A stretch of 64,000 nt of DNA from Ruminococcus flavefaciens (lineage in GTDB: Bacteria; Bacillota; Clostridia; Oscillospirales; Ruminococcaceae): assembly GCA_902777125.1 (NCBI GenBank), contig CACYSQ010000005.1, positions 44,609-108,608 on the forward strand, read 5' to 3'. The notes under the pieces were generated by a model, which was not told the origin of the DNA, ran no database searches, and was given only the letters and a program-made list of their open reading frames with translations. Positions 25,294 through 33,829 of the stretch are shown one piece after another (position 1 is the stretch's first letter; each line of letters opens with the position of its first letter). A program made the translations under genes and the position numbers.

Positions 25294-26613
25294 ATGGATA
25301 CACCTGTTATAGATTTCCTGAAAAAATACGCGGAGACCGATACTCTCCGCTGCCATATGCCCGGTCACAAGGGCAGGGGACTTTCCTTCGTTTCTGCTGC
25401 GAACGATATCACTGAGATTGCCGGTGCAGACAGTCTCTTTGAGGCGGAAGGCATAATCGCTGAGAGCGAGAGAAATATGTCCCGGCTCTACGGCAGTGCT
25501 GCTACCGTCTACTCAGCCGGAGGCTCGACCCTGTGCATACAGGCAATGCTTGCCGTTATGAAACGCGAGGGAAGACGAGTCCTCGCCGTGAGGAACGCCC
25601 ATAGGGCGTTCCTCAACGCCGCCGCGCTGTTTGATTTGCAGGTGGACTGGATGCTTCCGGAGTACTCGGACGGTATATTGTCCGGCAGGATCGACCCCGC
25701 GGCGGCGTCAGCCGCTCTCAGCGGCTTCGGCGAGGACCCGTCCTGCCTGTACGTCACATCGCCGGACTATACCGGCAGAACGGCAGATATACCGGCGCTT
25801 GCCGAGGTCTGCCGGAAGCACGGCGCAAGGCTCATAGTTGACAATGCTCACGGCGCACATCTGGCGTTCATGCCGGAGAATATGCACCCGATTGCTCTTG
25901 GAGCGGATATGTGCTGCGATTCGGCACACAAGATGCTGCCGGCACTGACCGGAGCTGCCATGCTCCACACCTCGCGTCCGGAGTACGCAGGACTTCTGAA
26001 GCCTGCAATGGGACTTTCCGGCTCGACAAGTCCCTCCTACCTGATAATGGCTTCGCTGGACGGCTGCTGCAAGTACATCTCGGAGGATATACGCCGGGAT
26101 ATCGCGGAAAACCTCGTTCAGCTCGCAAAGTTCAGGGAGCACTTCGGGAGACTTGTATCTGCGGACGGCGACCCTTTTCACATCACGGTATGTGCGGCTG
26201 AAAACGGCTATAACGGCGACGAGCTTGCAGGGCTTCTCCGTGAGAACGGCTGCGAGTGCGAGTATTCAGACAGCGGACTTGTGATACTTCTGATGTCTCC
26301 GGTGAACGTTCCGGACGACTATGCGCGGCTGATTTCCGCCCTTGAAAATGCGCTGTCCCACGCGGAAAAGGGAACTCCCGTGCATGAGAGATTCCGCATG
26401 GAGCTTCCGGAAAGGGCAATGTCCATACGCGAGGCGGTATTCTCTCCCTGCGAGGATATCCCGGTCGAAAAAGCTGAGGGACGCATCTGCGGAGCCGTAT
26501 CCGTTCCGTGTCCGCCGGCAGTACCCATTGCCGCAAGCGGTGAGATCATCGACCGGAACTGCATAAATATTTTCAAAAGGTATGGCATTTCCTCTGTAAA
26601 TGTGGTAAAATAG
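25294..26613 (+). CDS. PLP-dependent Orn/Lys/Arg decarboxylase family protein (YaaO-like)
   Basis: About 439 aa. Fold-type I PLP enzyme of the Orn/Lys/Arg decarboxylase major-domain family: CHMPGHKGRG near the N-terminus, DNAHGAHLAF with the PLP-binding Asp, and DSAHKMLPALTG with the Schiff-base Lys. It lacks the extra wing domain of large inducible decarboxylases. ATG 25294 follows GAGG by 6 bp; ATG 25282 overlaps the upstream stop. In Bacillus the homologue yaaO also lies upstream of holB and ricT, so the order is conserved. Substrate is not determined. Confidence 0.85.
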   Translation: MDTPVIDFLKKYAETDTLRCHMPGHKGRGLSFVSAANDITEIAGADSLFEAEGIIAESERNMSRLYGSAATVYSAGGSTLCIQAMLAVMKREGRRVLAVRNAHRAFLNAAALFDLQVDWMLPEYSDGILSGRIDPAAASAALSGFGEDPSCLYVTSPDYTGRTADIPALAEVCRKHGARLIVDNAHGAHLAFMPENMHPIALGADMCCDSAHKMLPALTGAAMLHTSRPEYAGLLKPAMGLSGSTSPSYLIMASLDGCCKYISEDIRRDIAENLVQLAKFREHFGRLVSADGDPFHITVCAAENGYNGDELAGLLRENGCECEYSDSGLVILLMSPVNVPDDYARLISALENALSHAEKGTPVHERFRMELPERAMSIREAVFSPCEDIPVEKAEGRICGAVSVPCPPAVPIAASGEIIDRNCINIFKRYGISSVNVVK

Positions 26614-26629
26614 TACCGAGGTATTTTTT

Positions 26630-27613
26630 ATGAAAAAGATATATGGAAACGATCATCTGCTCTCTACGCTGAACAGCATGGTCACAAACGACAGGGCTGC
26701 CCATACTATGCTGATATACGGCGAAAGAGGCAGCGGCAGAAAGGCCATAGCGAGATACTATACCGAGCTGCTTCTCTGTGAGTCGCCCTCGGTCGATGGA
26801 CCTTGCGGAGAATGTCCGTCCTGCCGGAATGTCGCAAGGGGCATTCACCCCGACGTCATCTACCCTGAGAGGTCGGGAAAGCTCGGCGGTTATTCCGTTG
26901 AGACCGCAAGATCGGTCATCAGCGACGCTTTCATCAAGCCGAACAACAACAGCGGCAGGAAGATATATCTCTTCCCGGACTGCCATAACATAGATCCGCG
27001 TACACAGAACACTCTCCTCAAAATAATCGAGGAGCCGCCGGATTACGCCTACTTCCTGTTCACTGCGGAGTCGCGGAATGAGTTCCTGCCGACTGTGATA
27101 TCGCGCTGCATCTGCCTCGGGACCTCCCTCTGCACCTCAGTGGACGCGGAGACCTCCCTTGCGGAAAGCGGCTTCACCTCCGCCGAGATAAAGGAGGCGG
27201 TCGGCTGTTTTCACGGAAATATCGGTATGTGTCAGCGGTATATCACCGACCCGGAGCTCAGGAAGCGTGTGGATTTGACAAAATCGCTCGCAGATAGTAT
27301 AATTAGAAAGGACGAGTACGCTCTCAATGTCGCATTCAATTCCGCAGGAAAGGAACGCGGCGACGTCCGGGAGATACTCTCCATGCTCGATATGCTCGTC
27401 CGTGACGCGGCAGTGCTCGGTGCGGACAGCGAAGCCAAGTCCATAGGCTGCTGCCGGAGCTGTGCCGAAAAGCTCGCCGGTCTGCTCACCGCAGGTCAGG
27501 CTGCGCGTATCCACAGGCGCATCGAAAGCGCATGGAAGACCGTTGAGGCAAACGTGAGCATACCCCTTGCCCTGACAGCCCTATGCGCCGAAATATCGGA
27601 CATAGTCAGCTGA
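26630..27613 (+). CDS. holB: DNA polymerase III delta-prime subunit
   Basis: Clamp-loader ATPase subunit. Walker A-like GERGSGRKA, a zinc module with CGECPSCRNV, the LLKIIEEPP stretch of the AAA+ core, and the ISRC sensor motif are seen. 327 aa, normal. Follows the decarboxylase gene by 16 bp with GAGGT as ribosome site. The neighbours (YaaO-like upstream, RicT downstream) reproduce the Bacillus holB region without tmk. Confidence 0.92.
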   Translation: MKKIYGNDHLLSTLNSMVTNDRAAHTMLIYGERGSGRKAIARYYTELLLCESPSVDGPCGECPSCRNVARGIHPDVIYPERSGKLGGYSVETARSVISDAFIKPNNNSGRKIYLFPDCHNIDPRTQNTLLKIIEEPPDYAYFLFTAESRNEFLPTVISRCICLGTSLCTSVDAETSLAESGFTSAEIKEAVGCFHGNIGMCQRYITDPELRKRVDLTKSLADSIIRKDEYALNVAFNSAGKERGDVREILSMLDMLVRDAAVLGADSEAKSIGCCRSCAEKLAGLLTAGQAARIHRRIESAWKTVEANVSIPLALTALCAEISDIVS

Positions 27614-27656
27614 TAACAGGCTGACGGTGCCCTCATCGCCCATGACATAATGTGCT

Positions 27657-27738
27657 GTAGGGGACGGCGTCCCCGACGTCCCGCGGTAATCATGCGGCAA
27701 ACAAACCACGTTTCGTAGGGGCGGATATTATCCGCCCG
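27657..27738. repeat. REP-like elements, two direct copies (copy 8)
   Basis: GTAGGGGACGGCG / CGACGTCCC hairpin and, 35 bp later, GTAG with the GGGCGGATA / TATCCGCCC palindrome in the same orientation. Lies between holB and ricT. Confidence 0.7.
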
Positions 27739-27777
27739 CGGTTACTAATAACTATTACCTTAAAATGGAGTTAAGAT

Positions 27778-28644
27778 ATGAAAGAGATCGTTGGAGTACG
27801 CTTCAAAAGCGTCGGAAAAATATACTATTTCTCTCCCGGAGATATTCAGGCTCAGGTCGGAGATCACGCAATCGTCGAGACCATAAGGGGAGTTGAGTGC
27901 GGAGAGGTCGTTATTGCCAACAGGCAGCTCGAGGACGACCAGATATCTGCACCCCTCAAGCCCATTATCAGGCTCGCTACACCTGCCGACATGAAGATAG
28001 TCGAGAAGAACAAGCAGCGCGAGAAGGACGCCTTCCGCATCTGCGAGGAGAAAATAGCTGCAAGAGGTCTGAAAATGAACCTCGTCGAGGTCGAGTGTAC
28101 CTTCGACAACAACAAGCTGCTCTTCTATTTCACTGCCGAGAACCGCGTGGACTTCCGCGAGCTCGTAAAGGACCTTGCGGCAGTTTTCCGCACCCGTATC
28201 GAGCTGAGACAGATAGGCGTCCGCGATGAGGCTAAGATCCTCGGCGGACTCGGTATTTGCGGCAGGGAGTTCTGCTGCAAGGGCTATATGGGCGATTTCC
28301 AGCCGGTCTCCATAAAAATGGCGAAGGAACAGGGACTTTCCCTCAATCCCACAAAGATATCAGGCACCTGCGGCAGACTTATGTGCTGCCTCAAAAATGA
28401 GCAGAACGCCTACGAAGCCCTCATCAAGATCACCCCTAAGGTAGGCGCTATCGTCGTAACCCCTGACGGCGACCGCGGCAGGGTCGAGGACGCTAACCTC
28501 ATCACAGGCAAGCTCCGCGTAAAGACCGACAAGTCCGAGGTCCCGGTGACCCTCGACAGAAGCGAGGTCAAGCTCCTCAAGGACGCTGAGATAAGAGTCA
28601 GCCGCGAGGAGCTCCGCGCCCTCAAGAACCTCGAGGACAAGTGA
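27778..28644 (+). CDS. ricT: RicT/YaaT (PSP1-domain) regulatory protein
   Basis: PSP1 C-terminal domain protein; the Bacillus homologue forms an Fe-S-containing RicAFT complex that assists RNase Y-dependent mRNA processing. The core GLGICGREFCC and GTCGRLMCCL supply Cys clusters, and EYSPG-like YYFSPGD opens the protein. 288 aa, full length. The QueH gene overlaps its stop. ricA and ricF are not in this window. Confidence 0.9.
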   Translation: MKEIVGVRFKSVGKIYYFSPGDIQAQVGDHAIVETIRGVECGEVVIANRQLEDDQISAPLKPIIRLATPADMKIVEKNKQREKDAFRICEEKIAARGLKMNLVEVECTFDNNKLLFYFTAENRVDFRELVKDLAAVFRTRIELRQIGVRDEAKILGGLGICGREFCCKGYMGDFQPVSIKMAKEQGLSLNPTKISGTCGRLMCCLKNEQNAYEALIKITPKVGAIVVTPDGDRGRVEDANLITGKLRVKTDKSEVPVTLDRSEVKLLKDAEIRVSREELRALKNLEDK

Positions 28645-29273
28645 TGCCCAAGGTCAACTACGGCAGAATGCTCGATGAAAGGCTCGCGGAGCTTCAACGC
28701 ACCGGCGAGCGTCCGAAGCTTCTGCTCCATGCCTGCTGTGCGCCGTGCAGCAGCTATACCCTCGAGTACATAAACCGGTATTTCAACATTATCCTCTACT
28801 TCTGCAATCCGAATATCGCACCGGAAAGCGAGTTTGACTTCCGGCTGAGTGAGCTGAAGCGTCTCGTCCGCGAAATGGGACTGGATATACCCGTCATCGA
28901 GGAGGCCTACGACCCCAAGCCCTTCTATGAGCTCGCAAGGGGACTGGAGGAGCTTCCGGAGAGGGGAGAGCGCTGCCGGAAGTGCATCGCCTACCGTCTG
29001 AGAATGGCTGGTGCAAAGGCTAAGGAGCTGGGCTGTGAGCTGTTCACTACCACCCTCACCATAAGTCCGCATAAGGACTGCCAGTTCATCAACGAGTGCG
29101 GCGCTGAGGTGTCGGCGGAGTGCGGCGTGGACTACCTGTTCTCCGACTTCAAGAAGCATGAGGGCTATAAACGTTCAATTGAGCTGTCAAGGCAGTATGA
29201 TCTGTACCGTCAGAATTACTGCGGCTGCGTCTACAGCAGACAGGCAAGAGAAAAAAGTCCGGATAGCTATTGA
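28644..29273 (+). CDS. queH: Epoxyqueuosine reductase, QueH type
   Basis: QueH reduces epoxyqueuosine in tRNA, the last step of queuosine formation, as an alternative to QueG. HACCAPCSSY, GERCRKCIAYR and NYCGCVYS provide the Cys pairs for metal and Fe-S binding. 209 aa. ATG 28644 overlaps the ricT stop (TGATG) and has GAGG 7 bp upstream; GTG 28641 is an alternative. Confidence 0.9.
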   Translation: MPKVNYGRMLDERLAELQRTGERPKLLLHACCAPCSSYTLEYINRYFNIILYFCNPNIAPESEFDFRLSELKRLVREMGLDIPVIEEAYDPKPFYELARGLEELPERGERCRKCIAYRLRMAGAKAKELGCELFTTTLTISPHKDCQFINECGAEVSAECGVDYLFSDFKKHEGYKRSIELSRQYDLYRQNYCGCVYSRQAREKSPDSY

Positions 29274-29298
29274 CAAATCCGGAGCGATGATGTATAAT
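29270..29298 (+). promoter_or_regulatory. Consensus promoter at the 3' end of queH
   Basis: TTGACA (29270-29275) and TATAAT (29293-29298), 17-bp spacer, overlapping the queH stop codon. Transcription would begin near 29305. Confidence 0.8.
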
Positions 29299-29304
29299 AT
29301 ATGT

Positions 29305-29377
29305 AACCACGAAAGCAGCGAAGTCCATAAGGACACGCAAATGAAATAGCACGGAGCGGCAACTCCGTGCTATTTTT
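29305..29377 (+). ncRNA. Candidate small RNA, about 73 nt, identity not assigned
   Basis: Bounded by the perfect promoter at 29270 and the terminator at 29345-29377. It contains a GTCC-ATAA-GGAC hairpin and no ORF of note. No known RNA family was recognised. Confidence 0.5.
29345..29377. terminator. Intrinsic terminator shared by convergent small RNAs
   Basis: Twelve-base stem AATAGCACGGAG / CTCCGTGCTATT with loop CGGCAA, then TTT on the plus strand; on the minus strand it is followed by TCATTT, so it can act weakly in that direction too. Confidence 0.8.
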
Positions 29378-29537
29378 CCATATTGCTATGGAACAGGCTT
29401 AGTCGGGCTATCTGTCTGACTTACGGCTGAGAAAACTGCCGTGTGCGATGTAAGATGTGCGCTTTATAAGAACTGAACGAGCTTGCGAGTGACAACGTGG
29501 AAGGGTGCAGCGTCACGCTGCCGGAAGAAGCCGACAT
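29345..29537 (-). ncRNA. Candidate structured RNA, about 190 nt, identity not assigned
   Basis: A minus-strand promoter (TTGACT, 16 bp, TAAAAT at 29544-29571) would start an RNA near 29537 that runs to the shared terminator. It has a perfect GCAGCG-TGA-CGCTGC hairpin, an ACGGC / GCCGT hairpin and a closing GTCGG / CCGAC pairing over about 135 nt. The length is like that of 6S RNA, but I could not match the consensus. The region has no supported ORF. Confidence 0.4.
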
Positions 29538-29591
29538 GGTTATATTTTAGCATAAAAAGCCAAAAAGTCAACGAATTTGAAAGGTAAAGAT

Positions 29592-30068
29592 ATGGGCAAG
29601 GAGCTTAAAACAAACGCTATGCGTTTTCTTGATAAAAGCAAAATTGAATACACGGTGCAGACCTACGAATGCGACGAGTTCATCGACGGCATTCACACTG
29701 CCGAGGCTCTCGGACAGCCCCTCGGTGAGACCTTCAAGACCCTCGTTGCAAAGGGCAAGACCGGCAGCTATTACTGCTTCCTGCTTCCTGTCGCACTGGA
29801 GCTCGACCTCAAAAAGGCAGCGAAAAGCGTAGGTGAGAAGTCAGTCGAGCTGCTCCACGTTAAGGACATAACCGCGGTAACAGGCTACGTCCGGGGCGGC
29901 TGCACTCCTATCGGAATGAAGAAGCAGTTCATGACCGTGGTACACGAGACCGCTGAGAAGCTGCCGCTTTTCTACATCAGCGGCGGACGCATCGGCACAC
30001 AGATACAGCTCCCGCCGGCAGAGCTTGTCAGGGCGATACGCGGCAGGTTTGCGGATATCGTGATGTGA
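29592..30068 (+). CDS. ybaK: YbaK/EbsC-type Cys-tRNA(Pro) deacylase
   Basis: Single-domain trans-editing enzyme that hydrolyses Cys-tRNA(Pro). GETFKTLVAKG, the KSVGEKSVELL helix and VTGYVRGGCTPIG are typical of the YbaK family (the Lys in the second element is the conserved functional residue). 158 aa from ATG 29592, with AAAGG upstream. An in-frame TTG at 29577 is a less likely start. Confidence 0.9.
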   Translation: MGKELKTNAMRFLDKSKIEYTVQTYECDEFIDGIHTAEALGQPLGETFKTLVAKGKTGSYYCFLLPVALELDLKKAAKSVGEKSVELLHVKDITAVTGYVRGGCTPIGMKKQFMTVVHETAEKLPLFYISGGRIGTQIQLPPAELVRAIRGRFADIVM

Positions 30069-30108
30069 CCGCGGACAGCCGGATAAGCTTCGCAGTATCA
30101 TATACGGC

Positions 30109-30157
30109 AAAAAAGCGCATTTCCCGGGATAATGGGTCCCGAGGAAGTGCGCTTTTT
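30109..30157. terminator. Bidirectional terminator
   Basis: Long stem (AAAAAGCGCA-TTTCC with GGAA-TGCGCTTTTT, inner CGGGA / TCCCG) with A tract at the left and T tract at the right, between the convergent ybaK and aminotransferase genes. Confidence 0.85.
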
Positions 30158-30197
30158 CATGGGAGATGTTTATGGAAGATTAGTGGAAGTGTCGGTT

Positions 30198-31364
30198 TTA
30201 TGCTTTCGGCATCTTTTTCCGGATATCGTTAAGACGTTCGAGTGCATTTTCGAGCGTTTCGTTCTTTTTGGCGTAGTGGAGCCTTATGTAGCGGTTTTCG
30301 GGCTCCTTGAAGAAGCTCGAGCCCGGAACAGCTCCCACTCCGACGTATTCTGCGAGCTTTTCGCAGAAGTCGAGGTCGCTCGCATAGCCGAATTCGGATA
30401 TATCGAGCAGGATATAGTAAGCGCCCTCCGGAACGGTATGCTGTATGCCGATATCGTCAAGACCGCGCAGGAAAAGGTCACGCTTCTCGGTGTACTTGTC
30501 CTGGAGCCACTTGTAGTAGTCGTCCCCGAAACGCAGACCTGTCACGGCAGCCTCCTGCAAGGGTGCGGCAGCGCCGACAGTGAGGAAGTCGTGTACCTTC
30601 TTGACGGTGTCGATGATGTGCGGAGGAGCTATAACATAGCCAAGTCTCCAGCCGGTAATGGAGTAGGTCTTTGACAGCGAGGAGCAGGAAATGGTCCTCT
30701 CCCACATACCGGGCAGACTTGCGAGGTAAATGTGCTTGTGAGGGGCGTAGACGATGTGCTCATAGACCTCGTCTGTTATGACGAAGGTGTCGTACTTCTT
30801 TGCGAGGTCAGCGATAATCTGCAATTCTTCGAGCGTGAATACCTTTCCGCAGGGATTGGACGGATTGCAGAGTATCAGCGCCTTCGGGTGCTGCCTGAAC
30901 GCAGCTTCGAGGACGTCCGCATCGAAGCTGAAAGCCGGAGGTATCAGCGGAACGTATATCGGTTCAGCGCCGGAGAGTATCGTATCAGCGCCGTAGTTCT
31001 CGTAGAAAGGCGAGAAAACGATGACCTTGTCGCCGGGATTGGTAACGGACATCATTGCCGCCATCATAGCCTCGGTGCTTCCGCAGGTAACGACGATCTC
31101 GCCGTTGGGGTCGATCGGTCTGCCCATGAGACGGGACTGCTTTTCCGCAAGAGCCTCGCGGAAGTTCTGAGCGCCCCATGTTATGGAATACTGGTGGAAG
31201 TCCTCGCGAGTCACCTCGGCGAGACGGTCGAGTATCTCACGCGGAGGCTCGAAGTCGGGGAAGCCCTGTGAGAGGTTCACAGCGCCGTATTTATTGGATA
31301 TTCTCGTCATGCGTCTGATGACGGAATCGGTAAAGGTAGCGGTACGGTTTGAAAGCTCGGGCAT
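30198..31364 (-). CDS. Class I/II aminotransferase (methionine/aromatic type)
   Basis: 388 aa PLP aminotransferase of the kynurenine/methionine aminotransferase subgroup: LSQGFPDFEPP near the N-terminus, NPSNPCGKVF, DEVYEHIVY, SSLSKTYSITGWRLG with the PLP Lys, and R-L-H-Y-A with the carboxylate-binding Arg (NRYIRLHYAK). ATG 31364 has AGGAGG upstream. It follows the acyl-CoA-ligase gene and should interconvert an amino acid and the 2-oxoacid handled by the ferredoxin oxidoreductase. The exact substrate (Met, Phe, Tyr or Trp) is not decidable from sequence. Confidence 0.85.
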   Translation of the reverse strand: MPELSNRTATFTDSVIRRMTRISNKYGAVNLSQGFPDFEPPREILDRLAEVTREDFHQYSITWGAQNFREALAEKQSRLMGRPIDPNGEIVVTCGSTEAMMAAMMSVTNPGDKVIVFSPFYENYGADTILSGAEPIYVPLIPPAFSFDADVLEAAFRQHPKALILCNPSNPCGKVFTLEELQIIADLAKKYDTFVITDEVYEHIVYAPHKHIYLASLPGMWERTISCSSLSKTYSITGWRLGYVIAPPHIIDTVKKVHDFLTVGAAAPLQEAAVTGLRFGDDYYKWLQDKYTEKRDLFLRGLDDIGIQHTVPEGAYYILLDISEFGYASDLDFCEKLAEYVGVGAVPGSSFFKEPENRYIRLHYAKKNETLENALERLNDIRKKMPKA

Positions 31365-31391
31365 TGTAATTCCTCCTGAATCATATAAAAT

Positions 31392-31459
31392 GTAGGGGCT
31401 GGCGTCCTCGACAGCCCACACAAACATATCAATGGGACGTCGGGGACGCCGTCCCCTAC
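31392..31459. repeat. REP-like element pair (copy 9)
   Basis: GTAGGGGCTG(G)CG / CGACAGCCC hairpin at the left, GGGACGTCG / CGCCGTCCCC plus TAC at the right, ends inverted. Lies between the ligase and aminotransferase genes. Confidence 0.7.
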
Positions 31460-31484
31460 AATCATATCTTATATTATAGCATTA

Positions 31485-32825
31485 TCATATGTTGTAGTCA
31501 ATATTTCTCTCGTCGATAACACGCTTGGACTTGTGCTCGGAACGTGTATTCAGTCCGCCGTCGGGGTGAACGACTACTCTGTCGGGCTTAACGCCGATGC
31601 GGGCCTTGAGAGCTGCGCTTACCTCGGCTGCAACGGTAGCATCGTCCTTTGCAACGCCGGAAGCCTTCTCGACCTCAACAGCATACTTGCTTGTGAAGTC
31701 TCTCTCGAATATCCTGATGAGGTATTCGCCGGTCAGATCGCTCTGCTCACGGATAACAGCCTCGATATCGCTCGGGAAAACGTTAACAGCGGAAACGATG
31801 AACATATCGTCCTTTCTGCCGAGAATGCTGATCCTGCCGTGGGTACGTCCGCAGCGGCACTTTGTAGTGTCGATTCTGCCGATATCGCCTGTCTTGAAGC
31901 GGATAAGAGGACGTGCGTGCTTGCGGAGTGTGGTGAATACGAGCTCACCGGTCTGACCGGGCTCGAGCACCTCGCCTGTATGTATATCCACAGTTTCAAC
32001 GAGAATGTGGTTCTCAGCGATGTGGAGACCGTCGTGGTATTCGCACTGTGCAGCGCAGGCTCCGAAAATATCGGAAAGGCCGTAGAAATCGAACACCTCA
32101 GCTCCCCATATATCCTCGATAGCCTTTCTTGTGGCGTCGATGGAACCGCCGAGCTCGCCGGCAACGATGATCTTCTTGATATTGAAGTCCTTCTTCGGGT
32201 CATAGCCGGCTTTGAGAGCCTTTTCGCCGAGCTGCCATGCGTAGGAGGGCGAAGTCCAAATGATAGTGGGCTTGTAGGTCTTGAGAATGAAGAGAAGTCT
32301 CTCGCTCGGGAGAGTACCGCCCCAGATACACAATGCACCGAGGTTCTGAGCGCCGATTACGTCAGGACCGCCTACATAGAGGGAGAAGTTGAGCGCGTGA
32401 ACGTAGCGGTCGTTGGGTCTCATTCCTATCTGCCAGAACCAGCGGCTCTCGGTGTCCTGGAACTCATCGAAGTCCTTCTTTGTGAAGGGGCTCATGGTCG
32501 GAACGCCTGTTGAACCGGAGGAGGTGGAGATGAACACTACGTCCTCCTCGGGAACAGCTGCGAGCTCGCCGAGGAAGGAGCCTACGCCCTGAGTATCGCG
32601 CTGTGTCTTTTTGTTGATGAACGGGAACTTTTCGATGTCCTTGAGGGTCTTGATATCCTCGGGCTTAACGCCTGCCTCATCGAACGAACGCTTGTAGTAG
32701 GGAGCGTTGTCGTATGCGAACTTCACGATCTCCTTGAGGTCCTCAAGCTGTCTTTTTTCGAGTTCTTCACGCGGGAGAGTTTCAAGCTCCTCGTTCCAGA
32801 ATTTGTTGTTTATATCTCTGCTCAT
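31485..32825 (-). CDS. Phenylacetate-CoA ligase family protein (PaaK-like)
   Basis: 446 aa adenylate-forming enzyme that activates an aryl or short acid to its CoA ester. STSSGSTGVPT is the P-loop, YGLSDIFG the A5 region, RFKTGDIGRI the A7-A8 region, and the C-terminal domain is complete. The N-terminus FWNEELETLPREELE is typical of PaaK. ATG 32825 has GGAGG upstream (an earlier ATG at 32840 overlaps that site). It has its own promoter with a LysR box inside the end of the upstream beta-subunit gene. With the ferredoxin oxidoreductase it can link acid, acyl-CoA and 2-oxoacid. Confidence 0.88.
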   Translation of the reverse strand: MSRDINNKFWNEELETLPREELEKRQLEDLKEIVKFAYDNAPYYKRSFDEAGVKPEDIKTLKDIEKFPFINKKTQRDTQGVGSFLGELAAVPEEDVVFISTSSGSTGVPTMSPFTKKDFDEFQDTESRWFWQIGMRPNDRYVHALNFSLYVGGPDVIGAQNLGALCIWGGTLPSERLLFILKTYKPTIIWTSPSYAWQLGEKALKAGYDPKKDFNIKKIIVAGELGGSIDATRKAIEDIWGAEVFDFYGLSDIFGACAAQCEYHDGLHIAENHILVETVDIHTGEVLEPGQTGELVFTTLRKHARPLIRFKTGDIGRIDTTKCRCGRTHGRISILGRKDDMFIVSAVNVFPSDIEAVIREQSDLTGEYLIRIFERDFTSKYAVEVEKASGVAKDDATVAAEVSAALKARIGVKPDRVVVHPDGGLNTRSEHKSKRVIDERNIDYNI

Positions 32826-32873
32826 TGTTTTATCCTCCATAACATATTATTTATATTTGTTTGGTATGTTTAT

Positions 32874-32903
32874 ATTATACACCGCATATCGGCATTTGTC
32901 CAA
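32874..32903 (-). promoter_or_regulatory. Promoter P2 of the ligase gene
   Basis: Minus-strand GTATTGGAC with -35 TTGGAC (32898-32903) and -10 TATAAT (32874-32879), 18-bp spacer. Same -35 context as at 35822 and 43855. Confidence 0.8.
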
Positions 32904-32923
32904 TACTATGCTTCTATACTGAG

Positions 32924-33829
32924 TTATAAGCTTTTCTTATAGCTGAAATTCTTTTCGATGCTCTCCCATTTCTTGTCGCGGGAGGCTGTTATGACCGCGA
33001 TATCCTCGTCCGTGAGATGCCTGAAGCGTCCCTGCTTTTTGAGGTAAGCCGCAGCGTCCGAGAATTCCTTCGGCTTGTGGTTGAGTGTGAACTCGCCGTT
33101 CTCGTACTCAGCCAAGTACCACAGTCCGCAGTCCACGACCTCCTTTGCGATATCAACGGTAGCGTCCGGAGCAACTCCCCAGCCTGTCGGACAGGGAGCG
33201 ATAACGTGGATATACTTAGTACCGCGTATCTGTGAAGCCTTGCGTACCTTTGCGATGAAATCGTAGATGTAGCCGACACTTGCGGTCGCCGCGTAGGGGA
33301 TACCGTGGGCGGCAGCTATCTCGAACATATTCTTCTTAGGACGGATATTGCCGTGGATATTCTCGCCGGCAGGAGTAGTGGTGGTCCTCGCACCGTAAGG
33401 CGTCAGACCGCTTTTCTGAATGCCGGTGTTCATGTAAGCCTCGTTGTCGTAGCAGATGTAGATGATATCGTCATTGCGGTCGATAGCGCCGGAAAGTGCC
33501 TGTATACCGATATCTGCCGTACCGCCGTCACCTGCGAAGCCTACTGCCGTGAAGTCCTTATAGCCTCTTGCACGGAGACCTGCCTCAACGCCCGTGAGCA
33601 TGGAAGCCGTACCTGCAAAGGTGGAGATAATGGAATTGTTGGAGAAGCACAGCTGCGGGAAATTGAAGCCTACCGCGGACATACAGCCTGCCGGGAGTAC
33701 CGAGACCGCATTCTGTCCGAGGACTTTCAGAGCTGCCCTGACCGCAAGACTTCCTCCGCAGCCGGCACAAGCCTTATGACCGTAGAAATATTCCTCGCGG
33801 GAGATGCTTTCCGCGACCTTATTTGCCAT
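32924..33829 (-). CDS. 2-oxoacid:ferredoxin oxidoreductase, beta (TPP) subunit
   Basis: 301 aa. CAGCGGSLAVRAAL near the N-terminus and the TPP site GFAGDGGTADIG ... CYDNEAYMNTGIQKSG mark it as the thiamine-diphosphate subunit of a four-subunit POR/VOR-like enzyme. The enzyme splits a 2-oxoacid to acyl-CoA and CO2 with ferredoxin, or runs in reverse. It overlaps the alpha gene by 11 bp. Substrate class (pyruvate, branched, aryl or methylthio) cannot be set from sequence alone; the neighbours argue against plain pyruvate. Confidence 0.9.
   Translation of the reverse strand: MANKVAESISREEYFYGHKACAGCGGSLAVRAALKVLGQNAVSVLPAGCMSAVGFNFPQLCFSNNSIISTFAGTASMLTGVEAGLRARGYKDFTAVGFAGDGGTADIGIQALSGAIDRNDDIIYICYDNEAYMNTGIQKSGLTPYGARTTTTPAGENIHGNIRPKKNMFEIAAAHGIPYAATASVGYIYDFIAKVRKASQIRGTKYIHVIAPCPTGWGVAPDATVDIAKEVVDCGLWYLAEYENGEFTLNHKPKEFSDAAAYLKKQGRFRHLTDEDIAVITASRDKKWESIEKNFSYKKSL
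32925..32941 (-). promoter_or_regulatory. LysR-type operator box at P2
   Basis: TATAA-N7-TTATA dyad of 17 bp, 21 bp upstream of the -35, followed by AC-N5-ATAGA. It overlaps the 3' end of the beta-subunit gene, so the site is conserved despite lying in coding sequence. Confidence 0.72.

Noticed and set aside
29270-29571. T-box, SRP RNA or tmRNA in the queH-ybaK gap
   Set aside because: No T-box sequence (AGGGTGG..CCGCG), no SRP GGAAG helix-8 context, no tmRNA tag frame was found; left as unassigned RNA candidates.
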